Positions 54,446 through 64,000 of a DNA stretch of 64,000 nucleotides are shown one piece after another. Below the pieces are notes generated by a model. It did no database searches, was not told the origin of the DNA, and saw only the letters and a program-made list of their open reading frames with translations. A program made the translations under genes and the position numbers. Source of the stretch: Oscillospiraceae bacterium (GTDB lineage: Bacteria; Bacillota_A; Clostridia; Oscillospirales; Oscillospiraceae); contig JAILOS010000076.1 in the NCBI GenBank assembly GCA_024690695.1, forward strand, positions 17,810-81,809. The letters are read 5' to 3'. The stretch's first letter is position 1. Every line of letters begins with the position of its first letter.

Positions 54446-55831
54446 TTGACTTTGGATGAGTATATTCTTTCGGTAAAGGATAAAAAGATCGCCGTGATCG
54501 GGGCTGGCGTGAGCAACACGCCGCTGATCGAGCGCCTACTGGCCGCGGGCTGCTCCGTCACGGTCTGCGATAAAAGAACGGCCGAACAGATGGAGGGCGA
54601 GGCGGAGCGCCTGCGCTCGCTCGGCGCGGAGCTGAAGCTGGGCGAGGATTATCTGGAGGATCTCGGGCAAGACCTCATCTTCCGCACGCCCGGACTGATG
54701 CCCTTCGATCCGCATCTGGCCGCAGCCGCGGCGCGCGGCGCTGTCGTGACCTCCGAGATGGAGCTCTTTTTCCGGCTCTGCCCCTGCCGCATCATCGCCG
54801 TGACCGGCAGCGACGGAAAGACCACGACGACGACGATCATCTCGGAGCTGCTGAAAAAAGAAGGGCTTCGCGTCCATCTCGGCGGCAATATCGGCCATCC
54901 GCTCCTGTGCGAGACGCCGGATATACGCCCGGAGGATTTCGCCGTGCTGGAGCTCAGCTCCTTCCAGCTTCACAGCATGGTCTGCCGTCCGAACGTGGCC
55001 GTGATCACGAATCTCACGCCTAACCATCTGGATAAGCACAGGGATTTTCAGGATTATATCGACGCCAAGCGCGCGATCTGCGAGCATCAGGAACCCGGCG
55101 ACAGGCTGATTTTGAATCAGAACGACGATCATACGCCGTATTACGCGTCTTTCGCCAAATCGCGCCTTGCCTTTTTCTCGGACAAAGAGCCCGTGGAAAA
55201 CGGCGCCTGTCTGATCGAGGGCGTCCTCTGCCGCGTGCGGGACGGCAAGGCCGTTCCGGTCGTCCGCGCGGACGAGATCCGCATCCCCGGCGAGCACAAC
55301 GTACAGAACTATCTGGCCGCCTTCGCGGCGACGGACGGACTCGTCAGTGAAGAGAGCTGCCGCGCCGTCGCGCGCTCGTTTGCCGGCGTGGAGCACCGGC
55401 TCGAGCTGGTGCGCGTCCGCCGCGGCGTCAGCTATATCAACGATTCCATCGCCAGCAGCCCGACGCGCACGATCGCGGGACTTCGCGCGATGAAAACGAA
55501 GCCGATCGTGATAGCGGGCGGCTACGACAAGCACATTCCCTTCGCTCCGCTCGGCGACGAGCTCTGTCTGCGCGCCAAACGCGTGATCCTCTGCGGCGAC
55601 ACGGCCGACAAGATCCGCGAGGCCGTTCTGTCCTCCGAAAACTATCGGCCAGGGCTTCTGCCGATCGATCAGCGCGGCGATTTCAGACAGGCTGTGCTGC
55701 TGGCCGCGGAGCTGGCGGAGGATGGCGATATCGTGCTGCTGTCGCCCGCCTGCGCCGCGTTTGACCGCTTCCGGAATTTTGCGGAGCGGGGACGCAGATT
55801 CAAACAAATCGTCATGGAACTGCCGGAATGA
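54446..55831 (+). CDS. murD: UDP-N-acetylmuramoyl-L-alanine--D-glutamate ligase
   Basis: The 461-residue Mur ligase adds D-Glu to the peptidoglycan precursor. It has the N-terminal UDP-binding fold (IAVIGAGVSNTPL), the ATP P-loop VTGSDGKTTTTT, NLTPNHLDKH and the C-terminal INDSIASSPTRT and LLSPACAAFD motifs. TTG 54446 is the start, with AGAGGTG upstream. No other mur genes follow; it overlaps the next gene by ATGA. Confidence 0.95.
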   Translation: MTLDEYILSVKDKKIAVIGAGVSNTPLIERLLAAGCSVTVCDKRTAEQMEGEAERLRSLGAELKLGEDYLEDLGQDLIFRTPGLMPFDPHLAAAAARGAVVTSEMELFFRLCPCRIIAVTGSDGKTTTTTIISELLKKEGLRVHLGGNIGHPLLCETPDIRPEDFAVLELSSFQLHSMVCRPNVAVITNLTPNHLDKHRDFQDYIDAKRAICEHQEPGDRLILNQNDDHTPYYASFAKSRLAFFSDKEPVENGACLIEGVLCRVRDGKAVPVVRADEIRIPGEHNVQNYLAAFAATDGLVSEESCRAVARSFAGVEHRLELVRVRRGVSYINDSIASSPTRTIAGLRAMKTKPIVIAGGYDKHIPFAPLGDELCLRAKRVILCGDTADKIREAVLSSENYRPGLLPIDQRGDFRQAVLLAAELAEDGDIVLLSPACAAFDRFRNFAERGRRFKQIVMELPE

Positions 55832-57084
55832 AAATATCAGACATCAAACCAGAAGTGTACGCCCTGGCCGAAGCGGCGGAGGGCGACTGCCGGGAGGTTT
55901 TCGCTGAGATCGACCGCACGGCAGAGATCAACACGCGCCGTGTGATGGCGGCTTTTCAGGACCAGCGCGTCTCCGAAGCCTGCTTTGCCGGCACGACCGG
56001 CTACGGCTACGACGATCTCGGACGCGAGACGCTGGACAGGATCTACGCGCAGATCTTCAAGGCTGAGAGCGCGATCGTCCGCACGCAGTTCGTCAACGGG
56101 ACGCATGCGCTGACCTGCGCGATGTTTGCGCTGGCCGACCCGGGCGAGACGGTACTGGCCGTCACGGGCACGCCCTACGATACGCTGCGCTGCGCGATCG
56201 GCCTGACGGGGGACGGCTACGCTTCGCTGAAGTACTACGGGATCAACTACGCCCAGGTCGATCTCAGCCCCGCGGGGAAGCCGGATCTTGCCTCGATCCG
56301 CTCCGCTGCGGCGAAGCCGTGCGTGCGCGGCGTGATGATCCAGCGCTCCCGCGGCTATGAAGACCGCCCGGCGCTGACCGTAGACGAGATCGGCGCGATC
56401 TGCCGCTGCGTGCGCGAGGTCAATCCTGCGGCACGCATCATGGTGGACAACTGCTACGGCGAATTTACCGATACGAGCGAGCCGATCGAGGCCGGAGCGG
56501 ATCTTATCGTCGGCTCGCTGATCAAAAATCCCGGCGGCGGTCTGGCCCCGACGGGAGCCTACATCGCCGGGAAAAAGGAGCTTGTCGAGCGCGCCTCAAT
56601 GCGCCTGACGACGCCCGGCATCGGCGGGGAATGCGGCTCGACGCTCGGAGCGAACCGGCTGCTTTTCCAGGGCCTTTTCCTTGCGCCGCACGTCGTCGCG
56701 CAGGCGCTCAAAACCGCGGTCTTCTGCGCGGCGATGATGCGCCGCCTCGGGATCGAGTCTTCGCCTGCTTTTGACGAAAAGCGCTCCGATATCATCCAGA
56801 TGGTCAAGCTCGGCTCGCCCGAACGGCTGAAGAAATTCTGCCTCGGCATCCAGGCCGGCGCGCCGGTCGATTCCTATGTGACGCCGGAGCCCTGGGCCAT
56901 GCCCGGCTATCAGGACGAGGTCATCATGGCGGCCGGCGCCTTCATCCAGGGCTCTTCGATCGAGCTCAGCGCCGACGGGCCGATGCGCGAGCCCTATATC
57001 GCCTATATGCAGGGCGGCCTGACCTACGAATCCGGAAAGCTCGGCGTTATGATGGCCGTCAGCGCCATGCAGGACGCGATCTGA
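55828..57084 (+). CDS. Aluminium resistance / methionine gamma-lyase family PLP protein
   Basis: The 418-residue PLP fold-type I protein belongs to the YnbB family named aluminium resistance protein. Marks are FAGTTGYGYDDLGRETLD, AIVRTQFVNGTHAL and the PLP lysine in GSLIKNPGGGLAPTGAYIAG. The true reaction is not settled; a Cys/Met lyase role is suggested for relatives. It is coupled to murD by a 4-base overlap. Confidence 0.88.
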   Translation: MKISDIKPEVYALAEAAEGDCREVFAEIDRTAEINTRRVMAAFQDQRVSEACFAGTTGYGYDDLGRETLDRIYAQIFKAESAIVRTQFVNGTHALTCAMFALADPGETVLAVTGTPYDTLRCAIGLTGDGYASLKYYGINYAQVDLSPAGKPDLASIRSAAAKPCVRGVMIQRSRGYEDRPALTVDEIGAICRCVREVNPAARIMVDNCYGEFTDTSEPIEAGADLIVGSLIKNPGGGLAPTGAYIAGKKELVERASMRLTTPGIGGECGSTLGANRLLFQGLFLAPHVVAQALKTAVFCAAMMRRLGIESSPAFDEKRSDIIQMVKLGSPERLKKFCLGIQAGAPVDSYVTPEPWAMPGYQDEVIMAAGAFIQGSSIELSADGPMREPYIAYMQGGLTYESGKLGVMMAVSAMQDAI

Positions 57085-57094
57085 GCATATAGAT

Positions 57095-57122
57095 GATGCA
57101 TGAGGAGGTGTTCTCATGCATC
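57095..57122 (+). promoter_or_regulatory. Hairpin enclosing the yunB start codon and Shine-Dalgarno
   Basis: A perfect 10-bp repeat (57095-57104 with 57113-57122) places the Shine-Dalgarno GAGGTG in the 8-base loop and the ATG (57116-57118) in the 3' arm. The folded RNA would block initiation. Confidence 0.55.
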
Positions 57123-57787
57123 GAAAAAGGGCTATGCCCCTGCGCCCGGCGCGGCGCTTGCGCCGGGTGGGGACCGCTGTCCCGGTACTGGTGCTCGGTC
57201 TGGGCATCCTGGCCTTTTTGCTGTCCGCAACGATCTATCTGCGCGAAATCTCCACGCAGATCGCCGTGTCGGACGCGAGCGATCTCGTGACGATGCGCGT
57301 CAACGACGTGATCGCCGGGCTGATGGCCGAGGAAAACTACGACGGAGATTCCTTCGTCACTTTTGAAAAGGGCGAAGACGGCGCGATTTCGGCCATCAGC
57401 TGCAACATGGCCCGGATCAACAGTCTTTCGGCCCGGATCCTCGACCGCGTCGTCGGAGCGACGGAGAACTACACGACCACCGTGAAGATTCCTCTCGGCA
57501 ACCTCAGCGGGATTAGTCTGCTGATGGGACGAGGCCCGATGGTGCCGGTGCAGATTGTGACGCTCACGTCCTCGCGTGTGGAGTTCGGAAATCACATTGT
57601 CACGGCCGGAATCAACCAGACCAAGCACCAGATCACGCTGCGCGTGCTGGTCGACATCGACATTCTCGTGCCCTGGGGGAGCGAGAGCACGCAGGTGGCC
57701 ACGGACGTGCTGATCGCGGACACCGTTGTGATCGGGCAGGTCCCCGATACCTATCTGGACCTGAATGCTTTGCGTGATAAACCATGA
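57116..57787 (+). CDS. yunB: Sporulation protein YunB
   Basis: The 223-residue product has one N-terminal membrane helix (about 22-43) and an external domain with the YunB pattern (VNDVIAGLM, ISCNMARINSLSARI, GRGPMVPVQIV). YunB is made in the mother cell and is needed for normal spore formation in Bacillus. The start lies in a hairpin, so translation may be controlled. ligA follows after 15 bases. Confidence 0.88.
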   Translation: MHRKRAMPLRPARRLRRVGTAVPVLVLGLGILAFLLSATIYLREISTQIAVSDASDLVTMRVNDVIAGLMAEENYDGDSFVTFEKGEDGAISAISCNMARINSLSARILDRVVGATENYTTTVKIPLGNLSGISLLMGRGPMVPVQIVTLTSSRVEFGNHIVTAGINQTKHQITLRVLVDIDILVPWGSESTQVATDVLIADTVVIGQVPDTYLDLNALRDKP

Positions 57788-59779
<1,992 letters not shown>

Positions 59780-59780
59780 A

Positions 59781-61688
59781 ATGGCGGCGCTCGCTGTCTG
59801 GCTCGCCGCCGGGGAGGCCGTTTCCTTCGTTATGCTGCCGCGGGAACGGCTGCTGACAAGGATCTGGCTCGGCCTCGTTTTCGGTCTCACGGCGCTGATG
59901 TGGCTGCCCTGCCTGTTCGCCTTTTTCTTCGGCTTTACGATGAGGGCGCAGCTTTTGGCGCTGCTGACGGCCGCGCTGTGCGGAGCCGCCGCGCTGATCA
60001 GACGGCTCATACGGAGAGAGAAGACCGAGAGACCGGCGGACGGGCCGCTTCTTTCAAAAGAAGAACGGATCGGTCTGCTCTTGTCGCTTGCGGGAACGTT
60101 CTTCTGCTGCTGCCTTCTGCATACGCACGTACTTTTGCCGCATGAGGACGGCAGCCTGTGGGTCGGTCAGTCCACCTTCGGCGATCTGGCCATGCACCTC
60201 GGCTTTATCGAAAGCCTGTTTCAACAGGGACGCTTTCCGCCGGAGTACAGCATCCTGCCCGGCACGCAGCTCGACTATCCCTTCCTCGTCGACGCGGCTT
60301 CCGCCTCCCTGCGCTTTTTCGGGCTCGATCTGCGCTTGAGCGTGATCGTGCCGAGCGCGGTGATGCTGTTCGGCGTATTTCTCGGCTTCTGGCTGCTCGC
60401 CCTGCACCTGTGCGAAAAGCTGCTGCCGACGCTTGCGGCCTGGCTGCTGTTTTTCCTCAACGGCGGCTTCGGCTTTGCGCTGTTCCTGGGTAAGCACCCT
60501 ATTTCCGCCGCCTTTGCCGGCTTTTATACGACGCCGACGAATTACGCCGCCGAGGATATCCGCTGGGTCAACGTGATCTGCGATATGCTGCTTCCGCAGC
60601 GGACGACGATGGCGGGCTGGTGTGTGCTGACTGCGGCGCTCTTTCTGCTGCTTCGCGTCTTCGAGCGTGTACGAGAGGGCGAAGGGCTTCGGGAGACCCT
60701 TACACTGGCCGTGCTGGCCGGAGCTCTCCCGATGATCCACACGCACAGCTTTCTCGCCCTCGGGATCCTGTCGGCCGTATGGTTTTTCGCTTCGCTTCCC
60801 GGCATGATCCGGCAGGGGAGAGGGCGCAGGCTTTTCGCCCTGTATTGTCTGTACGGCGCGGTCTGTCTCGCGCTGGCGCTGCCGCAGCTGCTGACGTGGA
60901 CTTTTCATTCGGTTTCCGGCGGGAGGCTGCTGCACTGGAGCCTCGGCTGGGTGATCGGCGCGAACGGCGTGCTGACAGACCCGTTCCTGTTTTATACGGT
61001 CAATGTCGGCGTGGTTTTTCTGCTGTCTCTCCCGCTTCTGTTCGTGCTGCGGGGAAGAGAGCGGCGCGTTTTTCTCGGCGCAGCCGTGCTTTTTGTCCTG
61101 TCAAACGTCGTCGCCTTTCAGCCGAATCTTTACGATAACAACAAGCTGTTGTACGTGTGGTATATGCTGTGCGTTATCCTTGTGTGCCGCTGGTTCTTCA
61201 CGCTTACGGGGCGTCTGAAGACAAAGGCGGCTTCGGTTCTGCTGGCTTCGGCGCTGCTGCTGACCGGCTGCCTGTCCGGCTCGCTGAGCCTTGCGCGCGA
61301 AGCGATCAGCCGCTATCGGCTGTTTTCGCCGGCGCAGGTCAGGGCCGCTGCGTTCATCGAACGGGAGACCGAGCCGGACGCGCTGTTTCTCACGGCGACG
61401 AATCATGCGAACGGCCCGGCCGCTCTCGCCGGACGTAGTATCGTCTGCGGCTCGGGAAGCTATCTGTACTATCACGGACTGAACTACCGGGAGCGCACGA
61501 AGGAGGTCGAGCTGATGTTCCGGGGCGGGGAGGATTTCCTGCGTCTTGCGGAAGAGCTCGGCGTGGATTACGTCTACGTGGGCGAATACGAACGCGGCTC
61601 CTGCTCGCCGAACGAAGGCTGGTTTTCCGCGCGTTACCCGCTCGTCTACGACGAGGACGGTGTGCGGATCTATCGAGTAGTGGAATAA
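59781..61688 (+). CDS. Polytopic membrane protein, GT-C glycosyltransferase-like
   Basis: The 635-residue protein has about 12-13 hydrophobic helices and a soluble C-terminal part (about 520-635) ending DYVYVGEYERG...DGVRIYRVVE. The first large external loop carries GDLAMHLGFIESL, resembling the acidic loop of GT-C enzymes such as PMT or DUF2298 proteins. Substrate and lipid donor are unknown. ATG 59781 nearly abuts the ligA stop. A terminator follows. Confidence 0.6.
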   Translation: MAALAVWLAAGEAVSFVMLPRERLLTRIWLGLVFGLTALMWLPCLFAFFFGFTMRAQLLALLTAALCGAAALIRRLIRREKTERPADGPLLSKEERIGLLLSLAGTFFCCCLLHTHVLLPHEDGSLWVGQSTFGDLAMHLGFIESLFQQGRFPPEYSILPGTQLDYPFLVDAASASLRFFGLDLRLSVIVPSAVMLFGVFLGFWLLALHLCEKLLPTLAAWLLFFLNGGFGFALFLGKHPISAAFAGFYTTPTNYAAEDIRWVNVICDMLLPQRTTMAGWCVLTAALFLLLRVFERVREGEGLRETLTLAVLAGALPMIHTHSFLALGILSAVWFFASLPGMIRQGRGRRLFALYCLYGAVCLALALPQLLTWTFHSVSGGRLLHWSLGWVIGANGVLTDPFLFYTVNVGVVFLLSLPLLFVLRGRERRVFLGAAVLFVLSNVVAFQPNLYDNNKLLYVWYMLCVILVCRWFFTLTGRLKTKAASVLLASALLLTGCLSGSLSLAREAISRYRLFSPAQVRAAAFIERETEPDALFLTATNHANGPAALAGRSIVCGSGSYLYYHGLNYRERTKEVELMFRGGEDFLRLAEELGVDYVYVGEYERGSCSPNEGWFSARYPLVYDEDGVRIYRVVE

Positions 61689-61690
61689 AG

Positions 61691-61734
61691 AAAAGGCGGT
61701 CCCTCCGTGCAAACAGGAGGGATCGCCTTTTTTT
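61691..61734. terminator. Bidirectional terminator between the GT-C-like gene and lplA
   Basis: A 16-bp stem (61691-61706 with 61716-61731, one G-U) is followed by a seven-T run (61728-61734), with an A-run on the other side for the minus strand. Confidence 0.85.
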
Positions 61735-61743
61735 GGAGCCGGC

Positions 61744-62742
61744 TCAGCGCTCGAGCAGCAGCTCTGAGAGCGTGTCGCCGTCAAGGCCGGAGATATAGCG
61801 CGGGACGTCCGCTTTTTCGAGCGCCGCGCGCAGAGCGTTCCGCTCGAGGGGCAGTCCGATCAGCTTTTCGGCGAGAACGTCCGGGTCAGACAGGGAGAAG
61901 AAATCGCCGAAAAAGCGCAGCGCGGCGATGCATCCGTCTTGTTCGCGCCATTCAGCGCCGACCGTTCCGCAGCCTTCCACGCGCTTTTTTCTGACGACGG
62001 CGCCGACGGAGGAGGCTCCGTAGTTCCATTCCCGTCGGGCGTAGCGCCCGGCGCGGATCGCCTCGATGGCCTGCCGGTCGCGCTCGGTAAAAACGTAGGC
62101 CTCGCCCGGACTGCTCTCCAGCAGCTTTTGCAGGAAGAGGGTCCGGAACTCCCCGAGCGTAAGCTCCTGCGGCAGATAAGGCCGGAGGTTCGTCACGCGG
62201 CTGCGAACGGAGGCCACGGCCTTCCCGCGCAGCTTTTCCGGATCGCAGCACAGCGCGGCCTCGACGGCGGAGAGGTCGGAATCAAAGAGGATCGTTCCGT
62301 GCTGCATGACGCGGCCCTCCCGGCGGTACTGCGAGTTGCCGGAGATTTTTTTGCCCTCCACGCAGATGTCGTTGCGCCCGTTGAGCTCGGCCGGTACGCC
62401 GAGGGAACGGAGCGTATCCAGCAGAGGCCGGCTCAAAAGACGGAAATCGAGCGACTGCGTCGAGCCGGCGTCGGTGACGACCGTGTAATTCAGGTTGCCC
62501 ATATCGTGGTAGACGGCGCCGCCGCCGGAGAGACGGCGGACGACCTGAACGCCGTTTTCCCGGACGTAGTCCTCGTTGATTTCGGCCAGGGTATTCTGAT
62601 ACTTGCCGACAACGACGGCGCGCCGGTTCTGCCAGAGCATCCAGTAGCTCCGGCAGCGGGGAAGAGCATCGAAGACGTACTGCTCCGCCGCGAGATTCCA
62701 CGCGGCGTCGGTGCTGTCGACAAGCAGGTAACGCAGCTGCAT
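61744..62742 (-). CDS. lplA: Lipoate--protein ligase A
   Basis: The 332-residue enzyme attaches lipoate to 2-oxo acid dehydrogenase or GcvH domains. Motifs are RRLSGGGAVYHDMGNLNYT, GKKISGNSQYR and GTILFDSDL, with a C-terminal accessory domain. The start ATG 62742 matches the family, though no Shine-Dalgarno is evident; it lies 15 bases after the CofE-like gene and may rely on coupling. Confidence 0.93.
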   Translation of the reverse strand: MQLRYLLVDSTDAAWNLAAEQYVFDALPRCRSYWMLWQNRRAVVVGKYQNTLAEINEDYVRENGVQVVRRLSGGGAVYHDMGNLNYTVVTDAGSTQSLDFRLLSRPLLDTLRSLGVPAELNGRNDICVEGKKISGNSQYRREGRVMQHGTILFDSDLSAVEAALCCDPEKLRGKAVASVRSRVTNLRPYLPQELTLGEFRTLFLQKLLESSPGEAYVFTERDRQAIEAIRAGRYARREWNYGASSVGAVVRKKRVEGCGTVGAEWREQDGCIAALRFFGDFFSLSDPDVLAEKLIGLPLERNALRAALEKADVPRYISGLDGDTLSELLLER

Positions 62743-62757
62743 GGCGTGAAACGACGC

Positions 62758-63966
62758 TTATTCCGCCGAGTAGTTGTCGAAATAGCCCTGGATGTAGACG
62801 ATGGGCGTACCCTTGTCGCCGCTGCCCGAGGTGAGGTCGCACAGCGAACCGATCAGATCGGTGAGGCGGCGCGGCGTCGTGCCCTCGGAGACCATCCGGC
62901 CGACGAGATCGCCGTCCTTTTTCTGGATCTCGGCCTTGATCGCTTCGCGCAGGGCTTCTCCGGACAGAGAGGCAAAATCGTTGTCCGCCAGGTATTTCAG
63001 CTTCAGCTCGTTGGGCGTGCCGCGCAGACCGGCCGTATAGGCGGGAGACACGATCGGATCGGCCAGCTCCCAGATCTTGCCGACGGGATCCTTGAAGGCG
63101 CCGTCGCCGTAGATCATGACCTCGATCTGCTTGCCGGTAGCTACGCGGAGCTTGTTGGCAATGCCCTGGACGATCGGGTCGCACTGGTGCGGGAAGAGCT
63201 TTACGCTGTCCTCGGTAGCCTTGTTGCTTCCGAGCAGGCCGTAGTTTTCGTTGAAGCCGGAGCCGTCGATGGATTCGGTCATGATGTCGTCGAGTCCGAG
63301 GACGACCTCTGCGCCTGCAGCCTTGAGCAGTCTCTTGGTGCGGGCTCTGGTGTGGATATCGCAGCAGAGGACGTTCTTGGTGTACTGAAGAACCGCTCTG
63401 CAGTCGTTTGCAAGGATGATCTCGACGTCAGCGCCTGCGCTGCGGACGATGTCCTTGTAATATTCGATGTAGTCAACGCCGGTGAATTCGTGCTTGCCGT
63501 AGCCGAACATGCTGCGGAAGCCCTTCTCGGTGAGGACGTCGCTGTACGGATTAACATTCTGCGCGTCCATCTCGTCCTCGGTGATGAGGTGGTTGCCGAC
63601 CTCGTCAGAAGGATAGCTCAGCATGATGTAGACCTTCTTTGCGCCCATTGCAATGCCGCGCAGGCAGATTGCGAAACGGTTGCGGCTGAGTATGGGGAAG
63701 ATTACGCCGATCTCTCCGCCGGGGAATTTAGCCTTGACGTCAGCAGCGATCTGCTCTACGGAAGCATAGTTGCCCTGTGCTCTTGCAACTACGGATTCGG
63801 TTACAGCAACGACGTCGCGGTCGTGGAATTTGATTCCTTCGCTCTTTGCCGCATCGAGAACGCTGTCGGTAACGATCTGAACTATGTCATCGCCCTCGCG
63901 GATAATGGGGCAGCGGACGCCTCTTGAGACGGTGCCTATAAGTCTTTCTTTCTTGAAAAGTTCCAT
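62758..63966 (-). CDS. Coenzyme F420-0:gamma-glutamyl ligase-like protein (CofE family)
   Basis: The 402-residue protein belongs to the clostridial CofE-like (F420_ligase) group; the N-terminal region has VAVTESVVARAQGN, as in CofE. The family is named for adding Glu to F420-0, but no F420 biosynthesis gene is seen here, so the true substrate is uncertain. AAGGAGG precedes ATG 63966. Codon use changes sharply near 63100: the 5' part prefers GCA/GCT and uses only ACC for Thr, while the 3' part uses GCC/GCG and ACG like its neighbours. Confidence 0.8.
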   Translation of the reverse strand: MELFKKERLIGTVSRGVRCPIIREGDDIVQIVTDSVLDAAKSEGIKFHDRDVVAVTESVVARAQGNYASVEQIAADVKAKFPGGEIGVIFPILSRNRFAICLRGIAMGAKKVYIMLSYPSDEVGNHLITEDEMDAQNVNPYSDVLTEKGFRSMFGYGKHEFTGVDYIEYYKDIVRSAGADVEIILANDCRAVLQYTKNVLCCDIHTRARTKRLLKAAGAEVVLGLDDIMTESIDGSGFNENYGLLGSNKATEDSVKLFPHQCDPIVQGIANKLRVATGKQIEVMIYGDGAFKDPVGKIWELADPIVSPAYTAGLRGTPNELKLKYLADNDFASLSGEALREAIKAEIQKKDGDLVGRMVSEGTTPRRLTDLIGSLCDLTSGSGDKGTPIVYIQGYFDNYSAE

Positions 63967-64000
63967 TTTATATCCTCCTTGGATTATATCGGTCAGGCTG

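Noticed and set aside
61939..63927. A 662-codon plus-strand open frame
   Set aside because: It is opposite lplA and the CofE-like gene, both well supported by motifs.

Overview
The window is about 64 kb of GC-rich, densely packed bacterial chromosome. Gene content and order point to an endospore-forming clostridium, probably an Oscillospirales-like gut anaerobe. The evidence is a Bacillus/Clostridia core operon (yicC-remA-gmk-rpoZ-priA-def-fmt-rsmB-rlmN-prpC-prkC-rsgA-spoVM), c-di-AMP synthesis genes cdaA-cdaR, three sporulation genes (spoVM, a SipL-like spore-coat gene, yunB), the EF2568-type selenium gene pair, and consensus sigma-A promoters with 17-base spacers. No phage, insertion sequence, CRISPR array, tRNA or ribosomal operon was seen.

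Layout. 1-3081: two tandem M23 murein hydrolases and an S41 protease relative that has lost its catalytic residues. 3078-5230: greA-lysS with a consensus promoter and a terminator. 5261-7347: a two-gene AT-richer stretch (methyltransferase and phosphodiesterase), possibly acquired. 7510-12944: a RING/zinc-ribbon/Ig-like membrane protein, three small membrane proteins, rdgB behind a possible attenuator, and a methyltransferase. 13000-17474: mgtE with a leader ORF, divergent from a P1B-type ATPase homologue whose phosphorylated Asp is Ser, followed by a HAD phosphatase. 17604-26089: ybaK, uvrA, recD2, comF, mreB, ispD and ispF. 26101-27569: a small structured RNA element plus terminator in front of a DUF3343/cysteine desulfurase pair.

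27706-43521 carries c-di-AMP synthesis and the long core operon, ending in spoVM (23 codons) and a SipL-like gene; both products of that last pair are expected at the forespore surface. 43607-50022 holds a decapitated, fused GNAT locus, a DUF1858 gene, yebC and a 1272-residue hybrid histidine kinase with two tandem Cache sensors. 50097-53749 (minus strand) is a cytochrome c module: nrfA fused to an N-terminal FMN-binding domain, then resB and ccsA for haem attachment. It is followed by rnpB (minus strand) and a murD-aluminium resistance protein-yunB-ligA-membrane protein run on the plus strand. The end holds lplA and a CofE-like ligase on the minus strand; the 5' two thirds of the ligase uses codons unlike the rest of the window.

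Most notable are the degenerate P-type ATPase, the flavin-domain/pentahaem nitrite reductase fusion, the dead S41 protease, and the uncatalogued RNA element before the selenium pair. All identifications come from reading motifs and gene order; no database search was possible.
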